The translations under genes and the position numbers were made by a program. Positions 26,490 through 34,297 of a stretch of DNA of 52,416 bases are shown here, piece after piece. Position 1 is the first letter of the stretch; each line of letters opens with the position of its first letter. Location of the stretch: the NCBI RefSeq assembly GCF_014212015.1, contig NZ_JACJVN010000052.1, positions 1 to 52,416 on the forward strand, written 5' to 3'. The DNA is from Cohnella lubricantis. GTDB taxonomy: Bacteria; Bacillota; Bacilli; Paenibacillales; Paenibacillaceae. A model generated the notes under the pieces. It saw only the letters and a list, made by a program, of their open reading frames with translations, had not been told where the DNA came from and made no database searches.

Positions 26490-26533
26490 CATACCGCTGG
26501 ACATGTCCATGCGGCCGAGGAGCAAGGAGTATG
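26490..26533 (-). promoter_or_regulatory. Leader hairpin of rpsF, candidate S6:S18 site
   Basis: On the minus strand CATAC pairs with GTATG and CCGC with GCGG, capped by GGAC/GTCC. A 14-base bulge rich in C and G on the 5' side includes CTCGG. Autoregulatory rpsF leaders in Firmicutes have a bulged hairpin containing CCG bound by the S6-S18 pair. The match here is by shape only. Confidence 0.4.
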
Positions 26534-26555
26534 CTTCTTTATGGCATACCAATAT

Positions 26556-26584
26556 ACTTTAACACAGTTCGAAATACCGGTCAA
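26556..26584 (-). promoter_or_regulatory. Sigma-A promoter of rpsF-ssb-rpsR
   Basis: TTGACC (26579-26584) and TAAAGT (26556-26561) are separated by exactly 17 bp on the minus strand, about 107 bases upstream of the rpsF start. Confidence 0.75.
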
Positions 26585-26719
26585 TGCAACACCGCTGCGG
26601 CTTGTCCTGCCAAATGATCCCCTGCTGACTGTCAGGCGGGAATTGACTTGCATAGCCGCGCGCCTTTTCCCAGACAATATCGAGGATTCCGCTCACGGTT
26701 AGCTTAGGGGGTGATCAGA

Positions 26720-26908
26720 ATGGGAGAGCAGAGCGAATTCCAGCCCGGCCAGCGCGCGCCGAACGAAGGAGAATACATTGAGATCGGCGAAGCAGACTTC
26801 CACACGGGAATCAATAATCCGAAGCGCGTCTATCTGCATAAGGGCGAACGATTCCCGGAGACGTCCAATCACCGGCGCAAGTGGAAGAGATTTAACAATC
26901 ACGGCTAA
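26720..26908 (+). CDS. yjzC: YjzC family small protein
   Basis: This 62-residue protein resembles the short YjzC family of Bacillales: FQPGQRAPNEGEYIEIGE, a central NNPKRVYLHKGERFPETSNHRRKW, and a basic C-terminus. Function is unknown. The ATG at 26720 has AGGGGGTGA seven bases upstream and is preferred over the in-frame GTG at 26711. It is divergent from rpsF and is followed on its strand by an RNA-like region with a terminator. Confidence 0.85.
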   Translation: MGEQSEFQPGQRAPNEGEYIEIGEADFHTGINNPKRVYLHKGERFPETSNHRRKWKRFNNHG

Positions 26909-26950
26909 CTTGATGTATAAGCAGCCGGATTCCGGGACATTCTAGATCTC

Positions 26951-27157
26951 GGCGACAAACAGAGAGGTGTGGTTCCATTGAACCCTGCAGGCAACAAGCC
27001 GAAGGAAGTGCCGTACCAAACGGAGTAGGAACGGAGGGTTGTGCCAAAGACACCAAGTCTGTAACACAACGGATCGAGAAGTAGTGACCCGTTAGACCGA
27101 AGCGCTGGAATGCTACAGCAACGTTAGGCAACGACTTCAACTCCCATTAATGTCGCC
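26951..27157 (+). ncRNA. Structured RNA candidate of unknown class
   Basis: GGCGACA (26951-26957) is complementary to TGTCGCC (27151-27157), which closes a domain of about 207 bases. Inside it are the hairpins GGTTC-CATT-GAACC (26971-26984), GTTGTG/CACAAC with an inner AGAC/GTCT (27038-27070), and CGTT-AGGC-AACG (27122-27133), plus short GGC/GCC and CCGT/ACGG helices near 26991-27022. A canonical terminator follows 6 bases later. No reading frame on the plus strand explains the stretch, and no gene lies downstream on this strand before the opposing tRNA. That points to a stand-alone RNA rather than a riboswitch. It lacks the conserved cores of SRP RNA, RNase P RNA, tmRNA and T-boxes. I could not match it to a named class. 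Confidence 0.6.
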
Positions 27158-27161
27158 CGAT

Positions 27162-27190
27162 AAGAACCCCGCGAGGGGTTCTTTCGCTTT
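27162..27190 (+). terminator. Intrinsic terminator of the structured RNA
   Basis: The stem AGAACCCC/GGGGTTCT has a tiny loop and is followed by TTCGCTTT. It ends whatever transcript crosses 26.9-27.16 kb on the plus strand. Confidence 0.9.
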
Positions 27191-27272
27191 ATCTAGAGGC
27201 AATGCCGTTCACGTCTCGAGATCGTTCGGGTCATGACATTGGCGACTTCACGCCGGGGAATGCGCCATATTC

Positions 27273-27307
27273 ACAAAAAAACCGATCCCTGTCATACAGG
27301 AATCGGT
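27273..27307 (-). terminator. Intrinsic terminator of tRNA-Ser
   Basis: The stem AACCGAT/ATCGGTT encloses CCTG/CAGG and is followed by a run of T on the minus strand, about 20 bases downstream of the tRNA. Confidence 0.92.
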
Positions 27308-27324
27308 TGGACGTTTTTGTTCTA

Positions 27325-27415
27325 TGGCGGAGAGGGTGGGATTCGAACCCACGCACGCCTTGCGACGCCTAGTTGATTTCGAGTCAACCCCCTTGGGCCT
27401 CTTGGGTACCTCTCC
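27325..27415 (-). tRNA. tRNA-Ser (anticodon CGA)
   Basis: The tRNA is 91 bases with an encoded CCA end. The acceptor stem is GGAGAGG/CCTCTCC with discriminator G, typical of serine tRNAs. The anticodon arm GTTGA-CTCGAAA-TCAAC gives anticodon CGA (27379-27381), reading UCG. A long variable arm (GGCGTCGCAAGGCG) marks it as class II, and the T arm is GTGGGTTCGAATCCCAC. It has its own promoter and terminator. Confidence 0.97.
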
Positions 27416-27427
27416 GCAGCAAGAAGT

Positions 27428-27456
27428 ATCATATCACATTTGGGACGGGCTTGCAA
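27428..27456 (-). promoter_or_regulatory. Sigma-A promoter of tRNA-Ser
   Basis: TTGCAA (27451-27456), a 17-bp spacer and TATGAT (27428-27433) on the minus strand end 13 bases before the mature 5' end of the tRNA. Confidence 0.85.
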
Positions 27457-27574
27457 CAGATTCGCCCATTAATTGAGTATGCCTTTTTATTCCGCTATAT
27501 TGCGATTGCGCCTTATCCGCCGCTATGACAGCCCCAAAGCTAGCTCCTCGCTCTAATCCGCCGTCTAAGGCGTC

Positions 27575-27820
27575 TTAAGCATCCGCCGAGCCCTCCGCTC
27601 CCCTTGCAGCCTCCGAGCCGCTATCCGGATTCGCCGACCGCAGCACCTTCTTCATGCTCTTCTCGAACTTGGCGCGCGGAAGCAGAATGCTATGCTTGCA
27701 CTTGACGCACTTGATGCGGATGTCCATCCCCATGCGGATGACTTCCATCTCGTTCGTGCCGCACGGGTGCGGCTTCTTCATCTGCACGATATCGCCTAAT
27801 TGGAATACCTTCGGCTCCAT
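27575..27820 (-). CDS. DUF951 family protein (YyzM-like)
   Basis: An 81-residue protein of the DUF951 family. It has the family motif KKPHPCGTNEMEV followed by IKCVKCKHSILLPR. Three Cys residues (one in PHPCG and a CxxC) suggest a metal site. The last 20 residues are a low-complexity Ala/Gly/Ser/Glu tail. Function is unknown. It lies 7 bases after mscS, the order seen in Bacillus (yyzM beside the mscS-like yyaG region), so the two are cotranscribed. Confidence 0.9.
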   Translation of the reverse strand: MEPKVFQLGDIVQMKKPHPCGTNEMEVIRMGMDIRIKCVKCKHSILLPRAKFEKSMKKVLRSANPDSGSEAARGAEGSADA

Positions 27821-27827
27821 TCCGATC

Positions 27828-28745
27828 TCACCCTCCCGTCCGTTCCAGCGCCGGCGCGTACCGCGGATCTCCGGCCGCTTCCAGTCCCTTCTTCAGCTCC
27901 GCATACAGCCTCCGGGACAATAATGCCTGTGTATTCGGCCGGCAGACTGCCGTAATCCGCAGCACCACGTCTGATGCCGTTAGCGTCTGCACGCCAAGCA
28001 GCTCCGGAGTCCCAATGAGATTCAGATCCTCGAACTTTAGCAGCGTGCCGCGAATGCGGTCCATCGCCTCGTCTAACTGCTGGGTTGCCGCGATGGAGAT
28101 GTCGACGACCGCCAGCGATTCGTTCACCGAGTAGTTGGTCACGTCGATGATCGAGCCGTTCGGGATGATAAATACCTCGCCCGTCCAGCTCTTCAGCCGG
28201 GTGGAGCGAAGGCCGATCATCTCCACCGTCCCTTTGAACTTGCCTGTCTCGATCACGTCGCCAACCGAGAAGTGATCCTCCAGGATAATGAAGAATCCCG
28301 AGATGATGTCCTTCACGAGGCTCTGTGCGCCGAAGCCGATCGCCAGACCGATCACGCCCGCCCCTGCCAGCAGCGGTGCCAGTTGAATATGGAACTCGCC
28401 AAGAATCAGCAAGATGACGATAAAGTTAAGTACATAGGATGCCGCATTCTTGAGCAGCTTGCCGACCGTTTGGACCCGGCGCGAGCGTAGCTTATAAAGC
28501 TTGGAAGACTTCGGATTGGCGAAGTGATCAATGAGACGATAGAGAATAACCTTCGCGATCCGGCTGAATAGGAAGATGAGAATGACCCTAATGGCGACAT
28601 TAACGACAGCCACCCATGTCGATGGATCGTTCACCATGTCCCAGTAGTCGTTCGTTAAACTCTGCCAGAAGTTTAGATTATCCGCAATTGCGGTTTGAAT
28701 CGTATCTCCTTCTAACAGCATCGATCGCAACTCTAGGAATCCCAT
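27828..28745 (-). CDS. mscS: Small-conductance mechanosensitive channel (MscS family)
   Basis: MscS channels open when membrane tension rises and release solutes after osmotic downshift. The protein has 305 residues, with three membrane segments (about 40-62, 90-112 and 118-142). The pore helix reads AGVIGLAIGFGAQSLVKDIISGFFIILEDHFSVGD, and the beta domain follows with FIIPNGSIIDVTNYS. A GGAGGG site precedes the ATG. DUF3343 lies 20 bases upstream and DUF951 7 bases downstream. A channel for osmolyte release sits within 4-10 kb of the ectoine operon, but whether they are co-regulated is not known. Confidence 0.95.
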   Translation of the reverse strand: MGFLELRSMLLEGDTIQTAIADNLNFWQSLTNDYWDMVNDPSTWVAVVNVAIRVILIFLFSRIAKVILYRLIDHFANPKSSKLYKLRSRRVQTVGKLLKNAASYVLNFIVILLILGEFHIQLAPLLAGAGVIGLAIGFGAQSLVKDIISGFFIILEDHFSVGDVIETGKFKGTVEMIGLRSTRLKSWTGEVFIIPNGSIIDVTNYSVNESLAVVDISIAATQQLDEAMDRIRGTLLKFEDLNLIGTPELLGVQTLTASDVVLRITAVCRPNTQALLSRRLYAELKKGLEAAGDPRYAPALERTGG

Positions 28746-28765
28746 GACACTGCCCTCCGTTATCT

Positions 28766-29014
28766 CTACAAGATTTGTTCGTACTGTCCCGGGCCGGCGA
28801 TCCGGAACAAGCCGCGGATCTCCACCTTCTCCGAGACGATAACGCCTTGGACAGCCTCGAGCGCCTCTCCGGGGAATTCGATGGAGAGCGCGCAGCCCGC
28901 CGTTATCTCCTTAGGCGTCGGACGAATGTCGATATCCACCTCTGCGTATTCCAGCAGCATCTCCGCTCGAAGCGCCTGTTGTGTTGAATCGAAGGCAATC
29001 AAGCAGGCTTCCAT
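28766..29014 (-). CDS. DUF3343 protein
   Basis: An 82-residue protein of the DUF3343 family, a putative sulfur or selenium carrier group. It has the family features: an N-terminal strand-helix with LIAFDSTQQALRAEMLL, the central RPTPKEITAGCALSIEF with the conserved Cys after AG, and a C-terminal helix. In other genomes it often occurs beside cysteine-desulfurase-like genes, and one lies 1.3 kb away here. Role not established. It precedes mscS by 20 bases. Confidence 0.85.
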   Translation of the reverse strand: MEACLIAFDSTQQALRAEMLLEYAEVDIDIRPTPKEITAGCALSIEFPGEALEAVQGVIVSEKVEIRGLFRIAGPGQYEQIL

Positions 29015-29118
29015 TCGCTGCAGCCCCCTTCCAATTATCGGCCGCCCCTCTGCCCCATTACGTCTCTCTACCCGCCACGTCCTCTATCCATATCTCCGCA
29101 AGACTTGTGCCGCTAAGA

Positions 29119-29148
29119 GTATAAAAGAACGCTGCCATCCATATACTA
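29119..29148 (+). promoter_or_regulatory. Candidate forespore (sigma-F/G) promoter of yyaC
   Basis: GTATA (29119-29123) fits the -35 GHATR consensus. TATACTA (29142-29148) is one base from the sigma-G -10 CATAMTA, with an 18-bp spacer. It lies 33 bases upstream of yyaC, a gene expressed in the forespore in Bacillus. Confidence 0.55.
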
Positions 29149-29181
29149 GTAACATTCCTTGGGAGGAGGCGAAGCAGACGA

Positions 29182-29799
29182 ATGAACGGCGCTTGGGAGA
29201 AGAAGTCCGGTTCGGCAGGAGACGCGGCCGCGCACTCTTTGAAAATCCCTTACAACGATCCTTCGGTCGCGAACCGGCTGGCCATGAGGCTTGAGAGCCA
29301 CCTTGAACCGCTCCCCGCCTCTAGGCGCATCGCCGTCGTCTGCGTCGGCACTGACCGTTCGACCGGCGACTCGCTCGGGCCGTTGGTCGGCAGCTCATTG
29401 GCCCGTGAAGCCAATCCGCAATTCGACCTGTACGGGACGCTTGACGATCCCGTGCACGCCATGAATTTGACAGAGACACTACTGCGCATCTCGCGGAAAG
29501 CCGAGAACCCGTACATTATCGCTGTGGACGCTTGTCTCGGACAAGTATCCAGCGTCGGCTGCATCCAGTTCGGCATTGGGCCTGTCCGGCCCGGCGCGGG
29601 TGTCAACAAAGATCTGCCGCCCGTCGGCGATATTCATCTGACGGGCATTGTTAACGTGGGCGGATTCATGGAGTATTTCGTGCTGCAGAACACCCGGCTT
29701 AACCTGGTGATGAAGATGGCGGATATCATCTCTCAGAGCTTGCTGCTTGCCATCCGCAGCGCCCGCAGTCCAGCTATTCCTTTTGCGATGCCTGACTGA
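29182..29799 (+). CDS. yyaC: Spore protease-like protein YyaC
   Basis: YyaC is a GPR-related protein made in sporulating cells; its substrate is not known. It has 205 residues and the family segments VVCVGTDRSTGDSLGPLVGS, YGTLDDPVHAMNL, VDACLGQVSSVGCIQ and the C-terminal region DIHLTGIVNVGGFMEYFVLQNTRL. GPR starts spore germination protein breakdown, and the two share the metal-binding hydrogenase-maturation-protease-like fold. It is transcribed opposite to its neighbours and overlaps the 3' end of the DUF4446 gene by 26 bases. It probably has its own forespore promoter. Confidence 0.95.
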   Translation: MNGAWEKKSGSAGDAAAHSLKIPYNDPSVANRLAMRLESHLEPLPASRRIAVVCVGTDRSTGDSLGPLVGSSLAREANPQFDLYGTLDDPVHAMNLTETLLRISRKAENPYIIAVDACLGQVSSVGCIQFGIGPVRPGAGVNKDLPPVGDIHLTGIVNVGGFMEYFVLQNTRLNLVMKMADIISQSLLLAIRSARSPAIPFAMPD

Positions 29800-30265
29800 T
29801 GGCGGTCTTCTCTTCCGGCGACAGCATGTAGGCGGATTGTCCCTTATCCAGCGGCTTCGCGTACAGGAACGTCTGTTCCCTTCCGTGTATGCCGGTGATG
29901 ACCACACCGTCTTGCTCGTCGTTCACGATCGCCACCGAGAAGCTCAGATCGCTGCCGGAATCGGCGAACGCATTGAAACGATGTACGCCTACTCGCCCTT
30001 TGAGCGTAGTCAGGCGTTTTTCCTGTTTGGCGAGACGCTGCTCCTGCTCTTCGCTTCTGTCTTCCAACTCGCCAATCTTGTTATGAAGAGCAAGCAGAAC
30101 GCCTTCCAGATCGGGCACCCCCGTCTCGCCGACAAGACGCTTGTGCGCCTTCTTCAGCTTGCTCAACTTGCCGGTAATCGCGACAACCCATATCAAAGCC
30201 ACAATCGTTAATACGCCTTCGCCTGCGACAATTGCAAGCCAAACGTTATCGTCCAACCCGTTCAT
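29774..30265 (-). CDS. DUF4446 family membrane protein
   Basis: A 163-residue protein. It has one membrane helix (about residues 9-30), a coiled coil (about 32-85, rich in Leu, Lys and Glu) and a compact C-terminal domain with VHRFNAFADSGSDLSFSVAIVNDEQDGVVITGI, the DUF4446 hallmark. Function is unknown; the family is regular near oriC in Bacillales and Clostridia. It converges on yyaC with a 26-base overlap of coding ends, and lies 50 bases after the aminotransferase class V gene. Confidence 0.88.
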   Translation of the reverse strand: MNGLDDNVWLAIVAGEGVLTIVALIWVVAITGKLSKLKKAHKRLVGETGVPDLEGVLLALHNKIGELEDRSEEQEQRLAKQEKRLTTLKGRVGVHRFNAFADSGSDLSFSVAIVNDEQDGVVITGIHGREQTFLYAKPLDKGQSAYMLSPEEKTAISQASQKE

Positions 30266-30315
30266 GCCTTCTCCCCCATGCTAGCCAATCTCTGTTGGTG
30301 CTGTCCCCTAAAAAT

Positions 30316-31488
30316 TTATCGGATTCTGCGGTTTGTCTTCGCGATATCGCATACAGCGTCAATCAAGGATACGATTTCCGATTCGGTTGTAAAATATCCC
30401 GGACTCGCACGCACAGCGCCCGTGTCCGTCGTCCCCGCGCTCTCATGTCCGAGCGGCGTGCAATGATAGCCCGACCGAACGGCGATGCCATACTCGCGGT
30501 CGAGCAGGAACGCTGTCTCCGACGGATCCGCGCCGTCCAGCAAGAACGAGACGATCGCCGTCCGCTCCGTCTCCGGTCCCGGCCCGAGCAGCCGCAGGCC
30601 TGGCACCGCCCGCAAGCCCTCCATAAGCTGCACAGTAAGCGACCTCTCCCGCTGATGAATCCGCTGCGTCGTCTCCGCAAGAACGTACTTCACGCCTTCG
30701 GTTAGGCCCGCGACGCCGACCGTGTTCGGCGTTCCCGCCTCGTACCGGTCCGGCCGCACGATTGGCTGCTCCGTCGACTCCGAACTGCTCCCCGTCCCTC
30801 CGGAGAGGATCGGTTCCAATTCGATGTCTGGATGGATATACAAGCCTCCTGTGCCTTGCGGCCCCATAAGCCCTTTGTGGCCAGGGAAGGCGAGCAAGTC
30901 GATTCCCATCGCCTCGACGTCCAGCTCCAGCACACCGGCGCTCTGCGCAGCGTCGATCAGCAGCCTGACGCCTCTCTGCTTGGCGACCGCGCCGATCTCC
31001 TCAACCGGGTGAATCGTGCCGAGCAGATTCGAGCTGTGCGTCACGGCAACTAGCTTCGTCGAAGGCCGGAACGCTTCCCTTAGCTCGCTTAGATCAATCG
31101 TCCCCAGCCCGTTCGTCTTTAAATAAGTAACTTCGATTCCAATCTTTCTTCTCAGCGTCTCCAGCGGACGCCGGATGGAATTATGTTCAAGCATCGTCGT
31201 GATGACATGGTCTCCAGACTTCAGCCAGCCTAGCAATGCTAGATTCAGAGCGTGCGTCGTGTTCAGCGTGAACGCAATATCGTTCGGGTTCCGAACCCGG
31301 AACAGCTTGGCGAGCGCCTTGCGTCCTTCGAACAGCACTCGACTCGCCTTCACCGCCATCTCGTGACTCCCGCGTCCTGGATTGGCTGCCGCCTCACGCA
31401 TGCACCTCTCCATTGCCTCGATCACTCCAGGCGGCTTCGGCCACGAAGTTGCTGCATTATCCATGTAGATAGGCGTTCTCATGTTCAT
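30316..31488 (-). CDS. Cysteine desulfurase-like aminotransferase class V
   Basis: A PLP enzyme of the SufS/CsdB type, 390 residues. Marks are YMDNAATSWPKP, LEHNSIRRPL, VTHSSNLLGT, the PLP Asp in LLIDAAQSAG, and the Schiff-base lysine in FPGHKGLMGPQG. The catalytic Cys lies in VRSGYHCTPLGHE near residue 348, so it should remove sulfur (or selenium) from cysteine as a persulfide. No sufBCD or iscU partner is in the window. The nearest plausible partner is the DUF3343 gene. GGAGGAATCCG precedes the ATG. Confidence 0.9.
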   Translation of the reverse strand: MNMRTPIYMDNAATSWPKPPGVIEAMERCMREAAANPGRGSHEMAVKASRVLFEGRKALAKLFRVRNPNDIAFTLNTTHALNLALLGWLKSGDHVITTMLEHNSIRRPLETLRRKIGIEVTYLKTNGLGTIDLSELREAFRPSTKLVAVTHSSNLLGTIHPVEEIGAVAKQRGVRLLIDAAQSAGVLELDVEAMGIDLLAFPGHKGLMGPQGTGGLYIHPDIELEPILSGGTGSSSESTEQPIVRPDRYEAGTPNTVGVAGLTEGVKYVLAETTQRIHQRERSLTVQLMEGLRAVPGLRLLGPGPETERTAIVSFLLDGADPSETAFLLDREYGIAVRSGYHCTPLGHESAGTTDTGAVRASPGYFTTESEIVSLIDAVCDIAKTNRRIR

Positions 31489-31520
31489 CGGATTCCTCCG
31501 CTGCGTCGTCCTGACGCAAG

Positions 31521-31577
31521 GATAGCATACCTAAGTTTAATCCTTCCCCTGAAAGATTACAACTTGGGTATGCTATC
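31521..31577 (-). terminator. Long hairpin between parB and the desulfurase gene
   Basis: GATAGCATACC/GGTATGCTATC is a perfect 11-bp stem extended by AAGTT/AACTT. It lies just after the parB stop. The sequence following it on the minus strand (CTTGCG) lacks a good T run, so it may be a 3'-end stabiliser or a weak terminator. Confidence 0.6.
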
Positions 31578-31587
31578 GATCCGCTCC

Positions 31588-32439
31588 TTATGCGAGCGCT
31601 TTAAGAATCTCAAGCAGCCGCTCCAAATCGCCTTTGCCGAAGTAGGCAAATTCGATGCTGCCCTTATCTTTGTTCGGTTTAATCTTAACGGTCGTCTGGA
31701 ATCTCTCGCGGAGCTCGCTCTCAATCGCCACGAGATAAGGATCGCGCTTCTCCGTCTTGTTCTTCGACTTCGCCTGCTTCCCTTTGGCCTCCGGCTGCTG
31801 AACCGCATCCTCCAGTTCGCGTACGCTCCAGCCGTTCGCTACTGTCAGCTTCGCCAGCTCTTTCTTCTTCGCATCGTCCTTAATGCCGGCTATCGCCCTC
31901 GCATGCCCCATTGATAATGTTCCACGTGAAACATAGTCTTTGATCTCCTCAGGCAGCGACAGCAACCGCAGGAAGTTGGCGATATGCGACCGTGACTTTC
32001 CTACCTTCAGGGACAATTCTTCTTGCGTTAAGGAGAATTGATCCATAATCGCTTGATAGGCAACCGCGATCTCGATCGCGTTCAGATCCTCACGCTGCAC
32101 GTTCTCGATCAGCGCTATCTCCATCACCTGCTGATCGGTGTACGAACGCACGACAGCCGGGATCGTCGGATTCCCCAGCAACTGCGAAGCACGGAATCTC
32201 CGTTCCCCCGCGATAATCTCGAAGCCGCGCAGCGCCGTGCGAACGACGATCGGCTGAATGACGCCGTGCTCACGGATCGACTCCGCCAGTTCCTTAATCG
32301 CGTCGTCATCGAACGTCTTGCGAGGCTGATACGGATTGGCCCGCAGTTGGGCTAATGGAATCTCGACTACTTTATCATCTTCTTTAACAGATAAAGAAGT
32401 AATCAGTGCATCCAAACCTTTACCTAGCCGCTTGCTCAT
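31588..32439 (-). CDS. parB: Chromosome-partitioning protein ParB (Spo0J)
   Basis: ParB binds parS sites near the origin and spreads as a CTP-dependent clamp, recruiting SMC and working with Soj. The 283-residue protein starts MSKRLGKGLDALI. It has the CTPase motifs PYQPRKTF and GERRFRAS, the linker LIENVQREDLNAIE, a central helix-turn-helix (KVGKSRSHIANFLRLLSLP) and a C-terminal dimerisation domain. A parS site lies within its own gene. It overlaps soj by 20 bases. Confidence 0.98.
   Translation of the reverse strand: MSKRLGKGLDALITSLSVKEDDKVVEIPLAQLRANPYQPRKTFDDDAIKELAESIREHGVIQPIVVRTALRGFEIIAGERRFRASQLLGNPTIPAVVRSYTDQQVMEIALIENVQREDLNAIEIAVAYQAIMDQFSLTQEELSLKVGKSRSHIANFLRLLSLPEEIKDYVSRGTLSMGHARAIAGIKDDAKKKELAKLTVANGWSVRELEDAVQQPEAKGKQAKSKNKTEKRDPYLVAIESELRERFQTTVKIKPNKDKGSIEFAYFGKGDLERLLEILKALA
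31918..31933. promoter_or_regulatory. parS site within parB
   Basis: TGTTCCACGTGAAACA matches the Bacillales parS consensus TGTTNCACGTGAAACA without mismatch. In Bacillus subtilis a parS also lies inside the ParB gene. Confidence 0.95.
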
Positions 32440-33193
32440 ACGTCAGCACTTCCTTCGCCAGCTCGAGATAAACCTCGGCGCCTTTGGATTTGGGATCGTA
32501 CGTGATGATCGATTGACCGTGGGAAGGCGCCTCGCTTAGCCGCACATTGCGCGGAATGACGGTCTGGTAGACCTTCTGTTGAAAATATTTCTTGACCTCT
32601 TCAATCACCTGAATGCCCAAATTCGTTCTCGCATCGAACATCGTTAACAGAACGCCTTCGATCTGAAGGGACGTATTCAGATGCTTCTGCACCAGCCGGA
32701 TCGTATTCAGCAACTGGCTCAGTCCCTCCAACGCATAGAATTCACATTGAATCGGGATCAGAACAGAGTCCGCTGCCGTCAACGAATTAATCGTCAGCAG
32801 TCCAAGCGACGGCGGACAATCGATTAGAATATAATCGAATTCATTGCGAATCAATCCGAGCGACTTCTTCAGTCGAATCTCTCGGGAGATCGTCGGAACG
32901 AGCTCAATCTCGGCACCGGCCAACTGAATGGTGGCGGGGATCATCTTCAAATTCGGAAGCCCCGTCTCTACGATCGCTTGCTTCGGATGTACGTCGTTAA
33001 TCAGAATGTCATAGATGCAATACTCAACATCCGCTTTACTGATCCCAATACCGCTTGTCGTGTTGCCTTGGGGATCAATGTCGACGATGAGCACCTTGCG
33101 CCCCAGCGTCGATAAGCAGGCGCCCAGATTGACGGCGGTAGTCGTCTTCCCGACACCACCCTTTTGGTTGGCAACCGCAATTATCTTAGACAA
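32420..33193 (-). CDS. parA: Chromosome-partitioning ATPase ParA (Soj)
   Basis: Soj is a Walker-type ATPase that works with ParB in origin segregation and regulates DnaA. It has 257 residues. The deviant Walker A is KGGVGKTT (about residues 11-18), Walker B is ILIDCPPSLG, and DIDPQGN is present. Its end overlaps the parB start by 20 bases, so the two are translated from one message. A 117-base gap separates it from noc. Confidence 0.98.
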   Translation of the reverse strand: MSKIIAVANQKGGVGKTTTAVNLGACLSTLGRKVLIVDIDPQGNTTSGIGISKADVEYCIYDILINDVHPKQAIVETGLPNLKMIPATIQLAGAEIELVPTISREIRLKKSLGLIRNEFDYILIDCPPSLGLLTINSLTAADSVLIPIQCEFYALEGLSQLLNTIRLVQKHLNTSLQIEGVLLTMFDARTNLGIQVIEEVKKYFQQKVYQTVIPRNVRLSEAPSHGQSIITYDPKSKGAEVYLELAKEVLTYEQAAR

Positions 33194-33310
33194 AACCCTT
33201 CACCTCATTGTTCGCTGCCTATACAGAATGCCTATAAATTCTACAACATCCGATAGGTTTTCTAAACCTCTTAAACACTGGAAACGAGGATTCGCCAGCG
33301 CTTCTGCCCG

Positions 33311-34129
33311 TTACTTCCGCTTTGGAATCTGAATGACGATCTCGATATGATCATCCATATCCCGTTCACTCGACTTGATCGGAATCCCCGATCCCGTCAC
33401 CATATCGACAGACTGCCGAATCGTATTGATCGCCAGGCGAATATCCTTCGTGAACGACACCCGGCGCGTCTTCGGCTTCTTCGTCGCCTCTAAGAAGAAG
33501 GCGATCCGCGTCTCCGTCTGCTTGACGTTCAATTCCTTCTCGATAATCTCCTGCAAAATCTTGTTCTGCGTCTCCTCATCAGGCAAGGATAGCAATGCGC
33601 GCGCATGCCGCTCCGTAATCTTGCGCTCCAGCAGCGCGTTCTTCACTTCTTCCCCTAACTGCAACAGCCGAATCTTGTTGGCGATCGTCGACTGGCTCTT
33701 GCCGAGGCGTTGAGCCAGGCTCTCCTGCGTCAGTTGGTGAAGCTCCATCAGCTTATGATAGGCAACCGCCTCTTCGATCGCGGTCAGCCCTTCTCGCTGC
33801 AGATTCTCGATCAACGCAATAGATGCTGCCTGCGAATCATTGATCTCTCTAACGATGGCTGGAATTTGCTCCATCCCAAGCCGTGTCACCGCACGCCAAC
33901 GGCGTTCGCCTGCGATGATCTCATGCTTGCCATTGCGAATGCGTACGACGATCGGTTGAATAACCCCGTGCGTCTTGATCGTCTGGCATAACTCTTCAAT
34001 CCGTTCGTCGTCAAATACTGTACGCGGCTGATATGGGCTGGGTACGATGTCTGCAACCGAGATTTGTCTAACTTCCTCTTGACCGCCACGTTCCGATAAG
34101 CCAAAAATGCGCGACAACGGTTCTCTCAT
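33311..34129 (-). CDS. noc: Nucleoid occlusion protein Noc
   Basis: Noc is a ParB paralogue that binds NBS sites and the membrane, and blocks division over the chromosome. It has 272 residues. The N-terminus ([16 protein letters not shown]) is of the amphipathic type expected of Noc. It has PYQPRTVF and [22 protein letters not shown], and the helix-turn-helix [19 protein letters not shown]. The order rsmG-noc-soj-parB is typical for Bacillales. It is separated from rsmG by two parS sites. Confidence 0.95.
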   Translation of the reverse strand: MREPLSRIFGLSERGGQEEVRQISVADIVPSPYQPRTVFDDERIEELCQTIKTHGVIQPIVVRIRNGKHEIIAGERRWRAVTRLGMEQIPAIVREINDSQAASIALIENLQREGLTAIEEAVAYHKLMELHQLTQESLAQRLGKSQSTIANKIRLLQLGEEVKNALLERKITERHARALLSLPDEETQNKILQEIIEKELNVKQTETRIAFFLEATKKPKTRRVSFTKDIRLAINTIRQSVDMVTGSGIPIKSSERDMDDHIEIVIQIPKRK

Positions 34130-34297
34130 TTTCTCTGAACCACCACGTTCTTATATTGTTCAATCATGTGCCATTCGACGAAAAAGCGCCGCCAAACTAC
34201 GCCGGCGGCGTATATGCGGCACGTCTCTTTGCTTTATCTATTAATATTCGCTGTCGAGGCTTCATTTCCTCCCCGTGAAAAAACTTTCATAAGCAAA

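Noticed and set aside
26892-27140. 82-codon minus-strand frame over the structured RNA
   Set aside because: No ribosome binding site; the helices and terminator on the plus strand explain the region better.
26909-27190. SRP RNA, RNase P RNA or tmRNA
   Set aside because: The conserved GGAAGCAG-type SRP loop, the RNase P GAGGAAAGTC core and a tRNA-like tmRNA end are all missing.
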